Program-made: the position numbers and the translations under genes
Assembly: GCA_020636155.1 (NCBI GenBank)
Contig: JACJYM010000001.1
Coordinates: 310,001 to 374,000, forward strand
DNA length: 64,000 nucleotides
Direction: 5' to 3'
From: Lewinellaceae bacterium
GTDB taxonomy: Bacteria > Bacteroidota > Bacteroidia > Chitinophagales > Saprospiraceae
In this document: one piece after another, positions 5,389 through 15,935 of the stretch
Layout: every line of letters starts with the position of its first letter
How positions within the stretch are numbered: position 1 is the stretch's first letter
The notes under the pieces: generated by a model
Database searches by the model: none
What the model was told of the DNA's origin: nothing
The model's input: only the letters and a program-made list of their open reading frames with translations

Positions 5389-7299
5389 ATGAAAATTTTG
5401 GCTTTTCTAATGTCTTTCTTCTTGTTGCAATCTCTATCTGCTCAATCTGATCATGCTTATTGCAATAAAGCAGAATGGGCAAAAAGACACTTAAATACAA
5501 CTATCAGGACGAGTGCTTATACGAATAATTACGACTTACATTACTATCGATTTGATTGGAAAATCGATCCTGCAGTTTATGCGATTCAAGGTAGTGCACT
5601 GGTAAAGTTTACGGTATTGGAAGATGATTTTAATGAAATAAACTTTGACTTTTCAACAGTGCTTCAAATCGATTCCATCACATATCATGGCGAAAATCTA
5701 AGCTATGAACAATTAGACAATTACAGACTAAAAATAGACTTACCTTTGAGCTTGACATCGGGTACAGATGATGAGATTACCATCGCATATCACGGTAGTC
5801 CGCCATCAGGTGGCTTGGGTTCTTTTATCCAGGACAATCACGCTGGAACCCCCGTTTTATGGACACTTTCTGAACCTTATGGAGCTCAAGATTGGTGGCC
5901 ATGTAAAAATGGATTGGATGATAAAATTGATAGCCTAGACGTCTATGTGACCTCACCAATGCCCAATAAAGCAGCCAGTAATGGTAAACTAATGTCTGTC
6001 ACCATAAATGCAGACAGTACAATGTCAACGACACATTGGTCTCACAGGCATGCGATAGCACCATATCTAGTAGCCATCGCAGTGACCAATTACGTAGATT
6101 ATACCGATACAGTTACATTTGATGATGGTAGCACGACCCCAATGGTCAATTATGTGTATCCTGAAAGTTTAGAATCTGCCATCCTAGGTACAACGGATAA
6201 CATCCTCGCTCTCCAGTATTATGACAGTCTTTTTGTATCTTATCCATTCAAAAATGAAAAATATGGCCATGCCCAATTCGGTTGGGGAGGTGGAATGGAA
6301 CATCAGACGATGAGCTATGTAATTAATTACGGATGGTCATTGCTGGCACATGAGCTAGCACATCAGTGGTTTGGAGACTATGTTACATGTGGGTCTTGGG
6401 AAGATATATGGCTCAATGAAGGATTTGCCACTTATCTGGAAGGATTGACAAGAAAGAGATTTCTTGGTGAAGCATCATGGAGAAACTGGCAATTAAACAA
6501 AATAAACAGCGTAACAGGATCACCTGACGGTTCCGTTTGGGTCAATGACACCACCAATGTGGGTCGTATTTTTAGTGGCAAACTCAGTTATAACAAAGCA
6601 TCCTATCTCTTACACATGTTGAGATGGAAGCTAGGTGACGAAGCCTTTTTTGGCGGATTAAGAAATTACCTCAATACCATGGGTCATGGATATGCAAGAA
6701 CATCAGATTTGCAGGAATTCCTAGAAGATGCCTCAGGCCAATCCCTCGACGAGTACTTGAATGACTGGTTTTATGGACAAGGATTCCCGACGTATGAAAT
6801 CCAGTGGTATCAAAACGAAAATGGGGATTTATTGATAAAAATAAATCAAACACCCTCTAATCAATCGGTGGACTTTTTTGAAATGCCTGTACCACTTCGC
6901 ATCCATAGTGACGCTGAAACCCAAGACTTGAGATTAGAAAATACAGAAAATGGTCAGTTATATGTTTTACACCCGGGTTTTGCCGTACAATCACTCGAAT
7001 TTGACCCAGAGCTCTGGCTCATGTCTTTAAGCACGGTTGTAAACACAGAATTATCGGGAGTTGGAGACGTCGAAAAGGAAGGGTATAAAATATTCCCAAA
7101 TCCTACCTCTAGCATAATCAATATCGAAGGTCCTGAGATCGGGACTCCGTATACCATTACGGATGTAACCGGAAAACTTATAAAATATGGCCAGCTCAAT
7201 GTGGATAAGCTCAATGTTGAGGACATGAGAAGTGGCACTTATTTCTTAAACTTACAAGTGAATGAAAGCATCATACAGAGGAAGTTTGTGAAGATGTAG
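5389..7299 (+). CDS. Secreted M1 family zinc aminopeptidase with T9SS sorting domain
   Basis: The 636-residue protein starts with a signal peptide (MKILAFLMSFFLLQSLSAQS). It has the M1 exopeptidase motif as GGGMEHQTMSY, the zinc site HELAHQWFGD (H321, E322, H325) and the third ligand E344 in LNEGFATYLE, so the catalytic set is complete. The last 75 residues form a type A T9SS sorting domain (FPNPTSSIINIEG ... GTYFLNL). It would be exported across the outer membrane and cleave N-terminal residues from peptides. The length fits M1 proteins with a shortened C-terminal region. Confidence 0.93.
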   Translation: MKILAFLMSFFLLQSLSAQSDHAYCNKAEWAKRHLNTTIRTSAYTNNYDLHYYRFDWKIDPAVYAIQGSALVKFTVLEDDFNEINFDFSTVLQIDSITYHGENLSYEQLDNYRLKIDLPLSLTSGTDDEITIAYHGSPPSGGLGSFIQDNHAGTPVLWTLSEPYGAQDWWPCKNGLDDKIDSLDVYVTSPMPNKAASNGKLMSVTINADSTMSTTHWSHRHAIAPYLVAIAVTNYVDYTDTVTFDDGSTTPMVNYVYPESLESAILGTTDNILALQYYDSLFVSYPFKNEKYGHAQFGWGGGMEHQTMSYVINYGWSLLAHELAHQWFGDYVTCGSWEDIWLNEGFATYLEGLTRKRFLGEASWRNWQLNKINSVTGSPDGSVWVNDTTNVGRIFSGKLSYNKASYLLHMLRWKLGDEAFFGGLRNYLNTMGHGYARTSDLQEFLEDASGQSLDEYLNDWFYGQGFPTYEIQWYQNENGDLLIKINQTPSNQSVDFFEMPVPLRIHSDAETQDLRLENTENGQLYVLHPGFAVQSLEFDPELWLMSLSTVVNTELSGVGDVEKEGYKIFPNPTSSIINIEGPEIGTPYTITDVTGKLIKYGQLNVDKLNVEDMRSGTYFLNLQVNESIIQRKFVKM

Positions 7300-7332
7300 G
7301 TGGCTTCAAGAAATATATATAGCAATTAATCG

Positions 7333-8136
7333 GTGAATATAAAAATTGTTCCGTACTCACTATTAATGGCTTTTTGTAGTTCATGTTCTGATTCGATTGG
7401 CTATTGCAAGAATATGAATAAGGATGAAATTAATTCAATAAGTTACCTATATAATAATTCGCCACAAAGCGATCTTCTACCGCTTTCGAAATTAGATGGA
7501 ATTATTCAATTTTACTCCAATGATAGCTGGACAGAATCACTTTCAATCAGGGTGTTAAATGTTGAGGATAAGAAAATTATCCAATATTATATGTTTGAGC
7601 GAGATCCATTGACAAAATGTAAAGTAAATACATTTAAGGAGTTTGAATTAACGGAAAGTCAATTTACATCTTTATCAATTAAAATGGCCAATTTGATGTG
7701 TAACCCAGTAAATCTTGAAACATCAACTTCCATCGATGGTAATTTTTTTAGTTTAATCTTTAAGTCTGAAAATAAACTTCAAGCCTATAATTGGCAATCT
7801 TTTTCTAATGATTCTAATTCTCCAGATTTGGGCATCGTAAAAGATAAAATTTCGAATATTATAGGGGATTTAATGGAGTTGTGCCTGATTCCTAATGGAA
7901 CCAAAAAAATAATTGTCGAACAAAGTCCAAAATATCTTGATTCCTTTGAAGTTACAGCTTATATTAGAGATCAATATAATTTAAAGACTACACAAGTTTA
8001 TTTAGATAATCATGAAATAAAACAAAAAGATATTGGGTTGTTAGAAATGTATATTCATAAAAATGATACTTTAAATATTAAAAATAGAATCCACTTTAAA
8101 GTCGAACTTTTGAATGGAAAAATTATCGAATTATGA
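7333..8136 (+). CDS. Hypothetical lipoprotein
   Basis: The 267-residue protein starts at a GTG; the N-terminus has a hydrophobic stretch ending LMAFCSSCSD that could serve as a lipobox. The rest is mixed strand and polar and matches no family I recognise. The gene starts 33 bases after the M1 peptidase and may be co-transcribed. It is very AT-rich. Because the start is GTG and the n-region short, the exact N-terminus is uncertain. Confidence 0.6.
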   Translation: MNIKIVPYSLLMAFCSSCSDSIGYCKNMNKDEINSISYLYNNSPQSDLLPLSKLDGIIQFYSNDSWTESLSIRVLNVEDKKIIQYYMFERDPLTKCKVNTFKEFELTESQFTSLSIKMANLMCNPVNLETSTSIDGNFFSLIFKSENKLQAYNWQSFSNDSNSPDLGIVKDKISNIIGDLMELCLIPNGTKKIIVEQSPKYLDSFEVTAYIRDQYNLKTTQVYLDNHEIKQKDIGLLEMYIHKNDTLNIKNRIHFKVELLNGKIIEL

Positions 8137-8208
8137 TACAACTGACATCATTGCAGAAAAAATATTTCGTCTTTGTCAATCATCAAGAGTCATGCTAAAA
8201 ATTTTAAC

Positions 8209-8412
8209 TTAATTCAAATTCTCCCCACCTAATTTCCTCTCCTTTTCCATACTGGCTTTTTTCACTTTTGGTGGCATCCTACCATTTTCTTTCAGTGCTT
8301 GATCGAGAATCCACTCGATTTGCCCATTGGCACTGCGGAACTCGTCCGCAGCCCATTTTTCAATCGCATTGTAAGTTTCCTCAGAAATCCTGAGAACAAA
8401 TTTCTTCTTCAC
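8209..8412 (-). CDS. Arc-type ribbon-helix-helix DNA-binding protein
   Basis: The 67-residue protein begins MKKKFVLRISEETYNAIEKW, the strand and first helix of an Arc-like ribbon-helix-helix domain, continuing with ANGQIEWILDQAL. It lies nine bases downstream of an SPFH gene on the same strand, a pairing seen in many bacteria. It may bind DNA as a dimer, or, by guilt of association, assist the SPFH protein; its target is unknown. Confidence 0.8.
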   Translation of the reverse strand: MKKKFVLRISEETYNAIEKWAADEFRSANGQIEWILDQALKENGRMPPKVKKASMEKERKLGGENLN

Positions 8413-8421
8413 ATTTCCACA

Positions 8422-9270
8422 TTAAGAGTACAAAGTTCCCGTATTGACCACCGGTGTGGCTTCTCTGTCACTGCACAATATCACCATGAGATTACTCACC
8501 ATACTGGCCTTTTTATCCTCGTCAAACTCCATAATATCCTCCTCTTTCAGTCTATCAAGTGCCATCTGTACCATGCTCACAGCACCTTCTACTATCTTAT
8601 GTCTCGCAGCTACGATGGCTTCGGCTTGCTGACGTTTAAGCATAGCTCCTGCTATCTCCTCAGCATAAGCGAGATATCCGATTCTGGCTTCCATAACCTC
8701 AATTCCCGCAATTTCTAGTCTCTCTGACAAGGCCAACTCAAGTGCATGATTGATTTCATCCATGCCTGATCTTAGCGAGATTTCTTCATGATCTTCAAAA
8801 TTGTCATAGGGATATTGCCCTGCCAGATTACGTACTGCCGCATCACTTTGTAACTTGACGAATCGTTCATAATCATCGACTTCAAAGGCCGCCTTATAGG
8901 TATCTTTTACCCGCCACACCGTGATGACACTTATAAGAATTGGGTTACCCCTCTTGTCATTGACCTTAACTCTTTCACTTTCAAAATTTCTTGCTTTTAG
9001 CGAAATCACTTTTTTAAGATAAAAGGGGAGTATCCAATAAAAACCATTCTCTTTAATACTACCGGAATATGTTCCGAAAAATGTCAATACCCGAGAACCA
9101 TTGGGGTGTATCATTAAAAATCCGGGTAGGATGAATACAATTGATACTCCCGCTAAGATACTAAGTATGGGTTGTTCTTGAATGATTGAATATATGAGTA
9201 CGCCTATGATGGCAAATAATATGAGTAACATGATGTACCCAGACATGGCTTTAAAGCTCTTTTCTTTCAT
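8422..9270 (-). CDS. Membrane SPFH domain protein
   Basis: The 282-residue protein has two hydrophobic segments (about residues 10-55) followed by a Band-7/SPFH domain (KVISLKARNFESERVKVNDK, then LRSGMDEINHALELALSERL and AGIEVMEARIGYLAYAEEI). After that comes an alanine-rich helical stretch with KRQQAEAIVAARHKIVEGA. Such proteins oligomerise at the membrane. It is the second SPFH protein within 5 kb but differs from the slipin by having membrane segments. It is co-directional with the Arc-type gene downstream. Confidence 0.9.
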   Translation of the reverse strand: MKEKSFKAMSGYIMLLILFAIIGVLIYSIIQEQPILSILAGVSIVFILPGFLMIHPNGSRVLTFFGTYSGSIKENGFYWILPFYLKKVISLKARNFESERVKVNDKRGNPILISVITVWRVKDTYKAAFEVDDYERFVKLQSDAAVRNLAGQYPYDNFEDHEEISLRSGMDEINHALELALSERLEIAGIEVMEARIGYLAYAEEIAGAMLKRQQAEAIVAARHKIVEGAVSMVQMALDRLKEEDIMEFDEDKKASMVSNLMVILCSDREATPVVNTGTLYS

Positions 9271-9529
9271 TGTCGAATATTTAATAGTTTATTAATATCA
9301 TTTTGATATCACAAATATAGCACAGCAAATAAACAATAGTAGAAAAAAATGATTAATTACACATTTTTCATGACCAATAGATTGAATTGATGGATTAAAT
9401 TTCAAATTTGAATAGATCCAAAAGCCCCAAATATAGATTTCAAATACCGATTCTTTCAAAATATAAATTTTATCCCTATCTTTAGAGATTATTATTTTAA
9501 AATATTGTTTGACCTTAACCTATTTGATC

Positions 9530-10405
9530 ATGAAAATTACATTCGCCATTTGCCTTCTGTTATTAAATAATTTTGATATTATTTCTCAGCAAGACACTAC
9601 AAAATTCAGTTTTGTATCGGAAAGAAACGAGTGGAATATTTTGATTCCGGATTATTTTTCACCTGAAATCTACACTGAGACCTATACATTTTCAGCGAAA
9701 GATACTCTCTTCTCTCATGGGGTTGAAAACCCAGATACTTTAAGCTATCGAGAGTTAATTCTTACCAAGGGAGATGGTGTACCACAGAACACCAAGCAAT
9801 TTTATCGAGAAGAAGACAATAAAGTATACTTATATTACGGTGATGAAGATATCATTATATATGACTTTAATAAGAACATCGGTGACACTATAAATTATCA
9901 TGAAATAATCAGCCATGGAATTGAGTATTATGTAGTGGATAAGGGTGAATTGATGCTACTCGATGGTTCTCGTATCAGTAGAATCAACCTGGACTGTTTC
10001 GGAGATAATATTTGGTACCAAGGTATTGGTTCAGCCAGTTTCACTTTTGAACCATGGAATAATTGCTACTACGAAATTTCAAAAATCCTGACCTGCTTTT
10101 CACGAGACGGGATATTGTTGTATAAAAATCCTTTTTTAACATGTACTACCGGAACGCATGATTTAAACCTCAATTTGTTTTCCATATATCCCAATCCTGC
10201 TCAAGACAACATTAAGTTTTCTGGTTTAGATGTAGGAACTTATTCCTACCTCATTTTTAACAATTTGGGACAAAAAGTATTGGAAGGAAACATAAACAAT
10301 AAAGAAAAAATAGACTTATTAAATTTGCCGGAAGGCCTGTATTTTATAACATTGGAGGATAGTAAAGGAAAAAATAGGACTCAGAATTTTGTGATACAAA
10401 AATAG
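9530..10405 (+). CDS. T9SS-exported protein of unknown function
   Basis: I prefer ATG 9530, which gives a 291-residue protein with a signal peptide MKITFAICLLLLNNFDIISQ; a TTG at 9509 would add seven residues. The central 200 residues are unrecognised. The C-terminus is a type A sorting domain (FSIYPNPAQDNIKFSGL ... LPEGLYFITLED). It would be exported by T9SS and anchored or released at the cell surface. It is convergent with another T9SS cargo gene. Confidence 0.82.
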   Translation: MKITFAICLLLLNNFDIISQQDTTKFSFVSERNEWNILIPDYFSPEIYTETYTFSAKDTLFSHGVENPDTLSYRELILTKGDGVPQNTKQFYREEDNKVYLYYGDEDIIIYDFNKNIGDTINYHEIISHGIEYYVVDKGELMLLDGSRISRINLDCFGDNIWYQGIGSASFTFEPWNNCYYEISKILTCFSRDGILLYKNPFLTCTTGTHDLNLNLFSIYPNPAQDNIKFSGLDVGTYSYLIFNNLGQKVLEGNINNKEKIDLLNLPEGLYFITLEDSKGKNRTQNFVIQK

Positions 10406-10428
10406 GTCAATGCAAAAATTCATAAAAT

Positions 10429-10465
10429 GGGTTAAATGATTCTTATTATAAAAATCATTTAACCC
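10429..10465. terminator. Bidirectional terminator between convergent genes
   Basis: A perfect 13-bp stem (GGGTTAAATGATT with AATCATTTAACCC) with an 11-nt loop sits between the stops of two convergent T9SS cargo genes, so it may serve both. Confidence 0.7.
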
Positions 10466-10473
10466 AAATTCTA

Positions 10474-11376
10474 TTATTGTTTAACCACTCGGCTTAGATA
10501 TTCTTCACCAGAGTTACTTGTAATCTTAATTAAGTACAATCCACAATTGAGCTCCGAAATGTCCAGTTTGTCATATTCATTTGTTTCGAATATCAAGATA
10601 CCCGTTGAATCATATATTTTTATATTCTGGATTTCACTACTGTCATTTGATAGAACATACAATTTTCCGCTAGTTGGGTTTGGATAAATGGAAACAAAAC
10701 CATCTCTTGACCCTAAATCTAAAGAAACAGTTTTCAGAATGTGTTGAAATCCATCAAAATCAAAAGAAGAAAGGCGGAAATAATGTATTCCATTCCTAGA
10801 TTCTAAGTCTGTATATTCTTGATAAGTTGAAGCACTTTCTACATTATTGGCCTTGGCACTTAGCACATTGTGATAATTTGTACCATCAAGACTTTCATCA
10901 ATCACATATTTATCAGTGTTGATTTCAGTCTCTGTCTCCCAATTAAAAGACAATTTCCCTTGCGATACAATTACCGAAAAGTCCTTCAAAATCACCGGTA
11001 ATGTCTGATTAAATGCTATGTCACAAGGCGGACCACATGACACATTTTTAAATTTATAAATTTTAATAATAATATCTTGACTGTTACAACCTTCGAGATT
11101 ACTAAAATTCCATGTATAGGAATTGGTACCACCTAAACTACCAGTACAAGCTAATGTGTCGATTAAATCAGAAGGATTAGTACTTCCACAATACGCTTCT
11201 ATCTGAGCAGAAAAATTACCCTGCATTGGATAACTAAAATTGATACTATAATCATATTTGTTCGTAGTCGAATTAAACGTAATACTATTCACCGAATAAT
11301 TCCATGCAGCACATTGACTTGATGCACTACCGATAAATGATAAAAATAATAGGATTGTTAAAATCTGTGTTTTCAT
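10474..11376 (-). CDS. T9SS-exported protein of unknown function
   Basis: The 300-residue protein has a signal peptide (MKTQILTILLFLSFIGSASS) and a C-terminal type A sorting domain (VSIYPNPTSGKLYVL ... NCGLYLIKITSNSGE). The middle contains LSFNWETETEINTDKYVIDE, a fibronectin-like strand pattern common just before T9SS sorting domains. The N-terminal half has several cysteines and is unrecognised. It is a likely surface or secreted protein. Confidence 0.82.
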   Translation of the reverse strand: MKTQILTILLFLSFIGSASSQCAAWNYSVNSITFNSTTNKYDYSINFSYPMQGNFSAQIEAYCGSTNPSDLIDTLACTGSLGGTNSYTWNFSNLEGCNSQDIIIKIYKFKNVSCGPPCDIAFNQTLPVILKDFSVIVSQGKLSFNWETETEINTDKYVIDESLDGTNYHNVLSAKANNVESASTYQEYTDLESRNGIHYFRLSSFDFDGFQHILKTVSLDLGSRDGFVSIYPNPTSGKLYVLSNDSSEIQNIKIYDSTGILIFETNEYDKLDISELNCGLYLIKITSNSGEEYLSRVVKQ

Positions 11377-11543
11377 AATTACCTGATTGTGTTAAAAGAA
11401 TTTATTTATTCATAAAAATTTTTTAATGATAGAAACAACCCATTGTTATCATATTACTAAAAAAATTAATGCAAATATCTTGCCAATATTATTTTAAAAG
11501 CCATAATTTTTTACCACTTTCGTACCCTATTCAAATCAATTTG

Positions 11544-12521
11544 ATGCGATTAATTACAAATGACGACATTATCGATGTGTTCCATAAATTAAGCCAAAGA
11601 GGTTTTAATTTCTTATTTTCAAAATTTAGTCTTAATAGTCTTAAACGTACCAAAAGTGCATTTGACAACACCGCGATACACAGCTCAAATTGGTGGATAA
11701 TCCCCAACATCAAAAAACATTGGAATCAAAAAATAACCGGACAATCTCACATTATTTATGAGGAGTATGTCTTGGAAAAATACATCAAAAATCAATCTGG
11801 GCTCAGGATGCTCTCACTCGGTGCCGGTATCTGTAGTCATGAACTTATTTTTGCAAAAAACAATGTATTCAGCCAAGTTTTGTGTGTTGACATTGCAGAC
11901 AACTTACTCACGCAAGCGAAAGAAAAAGCCACAGAATTGGGTTTACAGAATTTTGAAATTTTGGTAGAAAACGTTTATAAATTGGCATTTGAAGAAAGTA
12001 GTTTTGATATGGTATTATTCAATTCATCGCTGCATCATTTTAGTCAGGTAGAAGATTTACTTCAAAATAAAATCAAGCCTTGGTTAAAGCCAGATGGACT
12101 CCTGATAGTCAATGAATATATGGGTCCCAACAGATTGCAATTTCCAAAACATCAAATAAAATCCATCAATGAAGCGATCTCACTCATCCCTCAAGAGTTG
12201 CGAAAAAGATATCGTTCGAAGTTTTCGAAAAATACTTTTTCTGGTTCAGGACTTATCCGCATGTACCTCGCAGATCCTTCAGAATGTGTAGAGTCAGAGC
12301 ATATTTTAGATCATCTTCATTCTCATTTTGATACCGTAGAGGAAAAAGCATTCGGAGGAAATATCCTGATGAATGCACTCAAGGACATTTCACACAACTT
12401 TTTAGATGTCAATAATAAATTGGCTCAAGAAACCCTCGAAAAACTAATAAATTATGAAGATGATTATCTAAAGAATTACCCAAGTGATTTCATCTTTGGA
12501 ATATATAAAAATAGGAAATAA
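11544..12521 (+). CDS. Class I SAM-dependent methyltransferase
   Basis: I place the start at ATG 11544 (325 residues); an ATG at 11469 would add 25 residues that look unrelated to a domain. Motif I is MLSLGAGICSHELIF, followed by the acidic motif VLCVDIADNLL, then FDMVLFNSSLHHF and LKPDGLLIVNEYMGP, all typical of class I methyltransferases. The substrate is not evident. It stands alone, convergent with mfd. Confidence 0.85.
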   Translation: MRLITNDDIIDVFHKLSQRGFNFLFSKFSLNSLKRTKSAFDNTAIHSSNWWIIPNIKKHWNQKITGQSHIIYEEYVLEKYIKNQSGLRMLSLGAGICSHELIFAKNNVFSQVLCVDIADNLLTQAKEKATELGLQNFEILVENVYKLAFEESSFDMVLFNSSLHHFSQVEDLLQNKIKPWLKPDGLLIVNEYMGPNRLQFPKHQIKSINEAISLIPQELRKRYRSKFSKNTFSGSGLIRMYLADPSECVESEHILDHLHSHFDTVEEKAFGGNILMNALKDISHNFLDVNNKLAQETLEKLINYEDDYLKNYPSDFIFGIYKNRK

Positions 12522-12537
12522 TCTGACTCCTTTGCCT

Positions 12538-15500
12538 CTATGCGACTGCCGTTTCTTCTTGCAATCTTTCCAGTAAAATACGGGCTTCTTTGAGGTTTTT
12601 TACTTTATCCTTAATCAGTATCAGGTAGTTTTGTGTTTGTTTGAGTCTAAAATTAAGGCTTTTTTCCGGGTCACTAATCGTTGTCAAAATGGATTTGAAT
12701 TTTTCCGATTCAAAAAATCTTGATTGTGCATTAGAAATAAAAAAGCACCGCATCGTCCCGTTTTTTAAGCTCATCCGTTCAAAGCCGAATTGCTTACATA
12801 TCCACCTCAATCTCAAGCCATTAAAAAGTTCATCTACCTGTTCAGGAATGGTACCAAAACGGTCTTTCAGAGCCGTTCTAAATTTGGAAAGTTCATCTTC
12901 AGTCTCTATGGAGTCCAGTTCGGTATAGAGTGAAAGTCTTTCCTGAATACTACTAATATAGCTATCGGGTATCAACATCTCAATATCGGCATCTATTTCA
13001 ACTTCTCGTACAAAGTCCTTTTGTTTTGCCAGTTCATCGTTAAAGAGTTCTTTATATTCATTTTCTTTCAACTCCATGACGGCTTCTTCTAATATCTTTT
13101 GATAGGTTTCATAACCTATGTCAGAGATAAAACCACTTTGTTCTGCACCCAACAGATTGCCAGCACCACGTATATCCATGTCTTTCATCGCAATATGGAA
13201 TCCGCTGCCAAGATCAGAAAACTCTTCCAGTGTCTTAATTCTCTTTCTTGCATCTTCTGTCAATACGGAGATAGGCGGTGCAAATAAATAGCAAAATGCC
13301 TTCTTATTACTTCTTCCTACTCGGCCTCTCAATTGGTGTAAATCTGCCATTCCAAATTGGTGAGCATTATTGATAATCATGGTATTGGCATTTGGAATAT
13401 CGAGCCCAGTCTCTATGATATTGGTCGAAACCAAGACATCAAATTTTCCATCTATAAAATCAACCAATGTCTTTTCTAACTTATCAGAATCCATCTGCCC
13501 ATGAGCCATCCTCACGTTGACATCAGGGCACATCTTTTGTATAATGGCTGTGATATCGGCAAGGTTTTTCACCCGATTATGTACAAAAAATACTTGTCCA
13601 CCACGATTTACTTCATAATATATGGCATCTCTGATCAAATGTTCGCTGAATACTCGCCTCTCTGTATGGATGGGTTGTCGATTAGGTGGTGGAGTCCTAA
13701 TAATACTTAGGTCTCGAGCGGCCATCAAAGAAAATTGAAGTGTACGCGGAATCGGTGTAGCGGTCAGTGTCAATGTATCTACATTCACCTTTAGGTTTCG
13801 GAGCTTTTCCTTTGATGCAACACCAAATTTTTGCTCCTCATCGATAATAAGAAGGCCTAAATCCTTAAATTTTATTTTTTTATTTAAAATGGCATGCGTC
13901 CCGATGAGCAATTCTAAGCTACCATCTTCGATTCGTTGATAAATTTCGTTTTTTTCCTTGGTACTTCTGAATCGATTGATATAATCTACACTTACACCAA
14001 ACTCATTTAGACGTTCAGAAAATGTTTTATAATGTTGCAATGCCAGAATGGTTGTAGGTACGAGAATAGCCACCTGTTTTCCAGCCACTATCGATTTAAA
14101 GGCAGCTCTCACGGCAATTTCGGTCTTTCCAAATCCTACATCTCCACATATTAGTCTATCCATAGGATACGGCTTGGACATATCTTCCTTTACGTCTTGC
14201 GTGGTACTGTACTGATCGGGAGTGTCTTCATATAGGAATGAGGCTTCCAGTTCATTCTGCAAATATCCATCGGGTGGAAAAGCAAAACCCTCAGAGGCTT
14301 TTCGCTTGGCATAGAGTTTTATCAACTCATTGGCAATGTCCTTGACCTTTGATTTTGTTTTTCGTTTTAGGTTTTTCCAAGCTTCCCCACCTATTTTGCT
14401 CAATTTTGGTGGAGTCCCATCCTTGCCTACGTATTTAGAGATTTTGTGTAGTGAATTGATACTCACATATAGAATGTCATTATTGAGATAAACCAATCTC
14501 ACAGATTCCTGAACATGACCATTGATATCTATTTTTTCAAGTCCCGAATACCTCCCTACTCCATGGTCTATGTGTGTGACAAAATCTCCGGGTACTAATT
14601 CCCGCAACATTCGCAAATTGATAGCCTGATCCTTCGTAAAACCTTCTCGAATTTTGTACCGGTGAAATCTTTCAAAAATCTGGTGATCCGTATAGCATAC
14701 CACTTTATTATCGTGATCGATGAAGCCCTCGTGTATGGCAATATTGATGGCAGAAAACTTAAATCGTGCTTCTAGATCTTCAAAAATATTGTAAAACCTC
14801 TCCAATTGCCTTGCATTGTCAGAGAAAATACAAAGTTGATAACCCTTATCGTAATAGCCTTGCAAATTATCAATAAGTAAATTAAAATTCTTGTTGAATG
14901 CTGGTTGTGAGGCCGTTGCCACCTCTATTTCCTTATCATTTTTGAATACTTGAGGTGTACTTAATAAAATTTTATTGAGAGCTTGAATTTTTTCAATGAT
15001 ATCTTTGGGATAGTTGAATGACAATGTTTCACTTACAGTGGACTCCATGGTGTCCTGCTTGTCATTAATGTATTCCAATGCTTTATCAAAAGATTCCTGA
15101 AGTCGGTCTATCAGCAACTCCTCATTATATATCCATGCAATTGTATCTGAAGACAATATGTCTAATAAAGAGACTTTGTCCTCCTTCTTAAACTTGACAT
15201 TAACATCAGGAATGATATTTACTTTTTTAATATTTCTGATAGAGAGTTGATCCGTTGGATTAAAAGTTCTGATACTTTCTACTTCTTCATCAAAAAGTTC
15301 AATTCGGTAAGGCCATTCATTCCCATACGAAAATACGTCTATAATGCCTCCCCGTATCGAAAATTGCCCGGGTTCATAGACGAAATCTGTCCTTTCGAAT
15401 CCGTATTCTACCAAAACCTCAATGGCAGTGTCAATATCGAGTCTCTCGTTTATCTCGATTTCGATATTGTTTTTGTTGAGAAGTTCCGGATCGACCACTT

Positions 15501-15903
15501 TTTCAAATATCGCTTCCGGATAAGTCACGATGGCGGTATTCATCCGATTTCGAACATTGAGTTTATTAATCGTCTCTGTCCGTTGTAGTGCATTGACGCT
15601 GTTCAACTCATCAAACATCAATGGCCTCTTAAAAGAATCGGGAAAAAAATAGGCACGTTTTTGCTCTACTAAAGCAGCCAATGTATTGTGCAGATAGGCT
15701 GCATGTTCTTTATTTTCAGCTATTATTAAATGTGATTGCTCAAAATTAGAAAGCAGCGAGGCATTCAAAAACGAGGAATAACTTCCATAAGCGCCTTTGA
15801 TTTTGAGACTGAATTTAGATTGAGATGCCAGCTTGTCTTTTACAAACTGTGTAACTGTAGAACCCTGATAACGATCTATCAGACTTTCGATATTGAATAC
15901 CAA
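12538..15903 (-). CDS. mfd: Transcription-repair coupling factor Mfd
   Basis: The 1121-residue protein has the full Mfd layout: UvrB-homology region at the N-terminus (GSYSSFLNASLL, then EPGQFSIRGGIIDVFSY), the RNA polymerase-interacting segment (LVPGDFVTHIDHGVGRYSGL), and a helicase core with Walker A GDVGFGKTEIA (lysine near 593), LLIIDEEQKFGV and LRGRVGRSNKKAFCYL, then the TRCF C-terminal domain. It removes stalled RNA polymerase at lesions and recruits UvrA. It starts 32 bases after a small membrane-protein gene and is probably transcribed with it. Confidence 0.97.
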   Translation of the reverse strand: MVFNIESLIDRYQGSTVTQFVKDKLASQSKFSLKIKGAYGSYSSFLNASLLSNFEQSHLIIAENKEHAAYLHNTLAALVEQKRAYFFPDSFKRPLMFDELNSVNALQRTETINKLNVRNRMNTAIVTYPEAIFEKVVDPELLNKNNIEIEINERLDIDTAIEVLVEYGFERTDFVYEPGQFSIRGGIIDVFSYGNEWPYRIELFDEEVESIRTFNPTDQLSIRNIKKVNIIPDVNVKFKKEDKVSLLDILSSDTIAWIYNEELLIDRLQESFDKALEYINDKQDTMESTVSETLSFNYPKDIIEKIQALNKILLSTPQVFKNDKEIEVATASQPAFNKNFNLLIDNLQGYYDKGYQLCIFSDNARQLERFYNIFEDLEARFKFSAINIAIHEGFIDHDNKVVCYTDHQIFERFHRYKIREGFTKDQAINLRMLRELVPGDFVTHIDHGVGRYSGLEKIDINGHVQESVRLVYLNNDILYVSINSLHKISKYVGKDGTPPKLSKIGGEAWKNLKRKTKSKVKDIANELIKLYAKRKASEGFAFPPDGYLQNELEASFLYEDTPDQYSTTQDVKEDMSKPYPMDRLICGDVGFGKTEIAVRAAFKSIVAGKQVAILVPTTILALQHYKTFSERLNEFGVSVDYINRFRSTKEKNEIYQRIEDGSLELLIGTHAILNKKIKFKDLGLLIIDEEQKFGVASKEKLRNLKVNVDTLTLTATPIPRTLQFSLMAARDLSIIRTPPPNRQPIHTERRVFSEHLIRDAIYYEVNRGGQVFFVHNRVKNLADITAIIQKMCPDVNVRMAHGQMDSDKLEKTLVDFIDGKFDVLVSTNIIETGLDIPNANTMIINNAHQFGMADLHQLRGRVGRSNKKAFCYLFAPPISVLTEDARKRIKTLEEFSDLGSGFHIAMKDMDIRGAGNLLGAEQSGFISDIGYETYQKILEEAVMELKENEYKELFNDELAKQKDFVREVEIDADIEMLIPDSYISSIQERLSLYTELDSIETEDELSKFRTALKDRFGTIPEQVDELFNGLRLRWICKQFGFERMSLKNGTMRCFFISNAQSRFFESEKFKSILTTISDPEKSLNFRLKQTQNYLILIKDKVKNLKEARILLERLQEETAVA

Positions 15904-15935
15904 ATTATTCGAGTCTTGACTACTCGACGTCGCTT

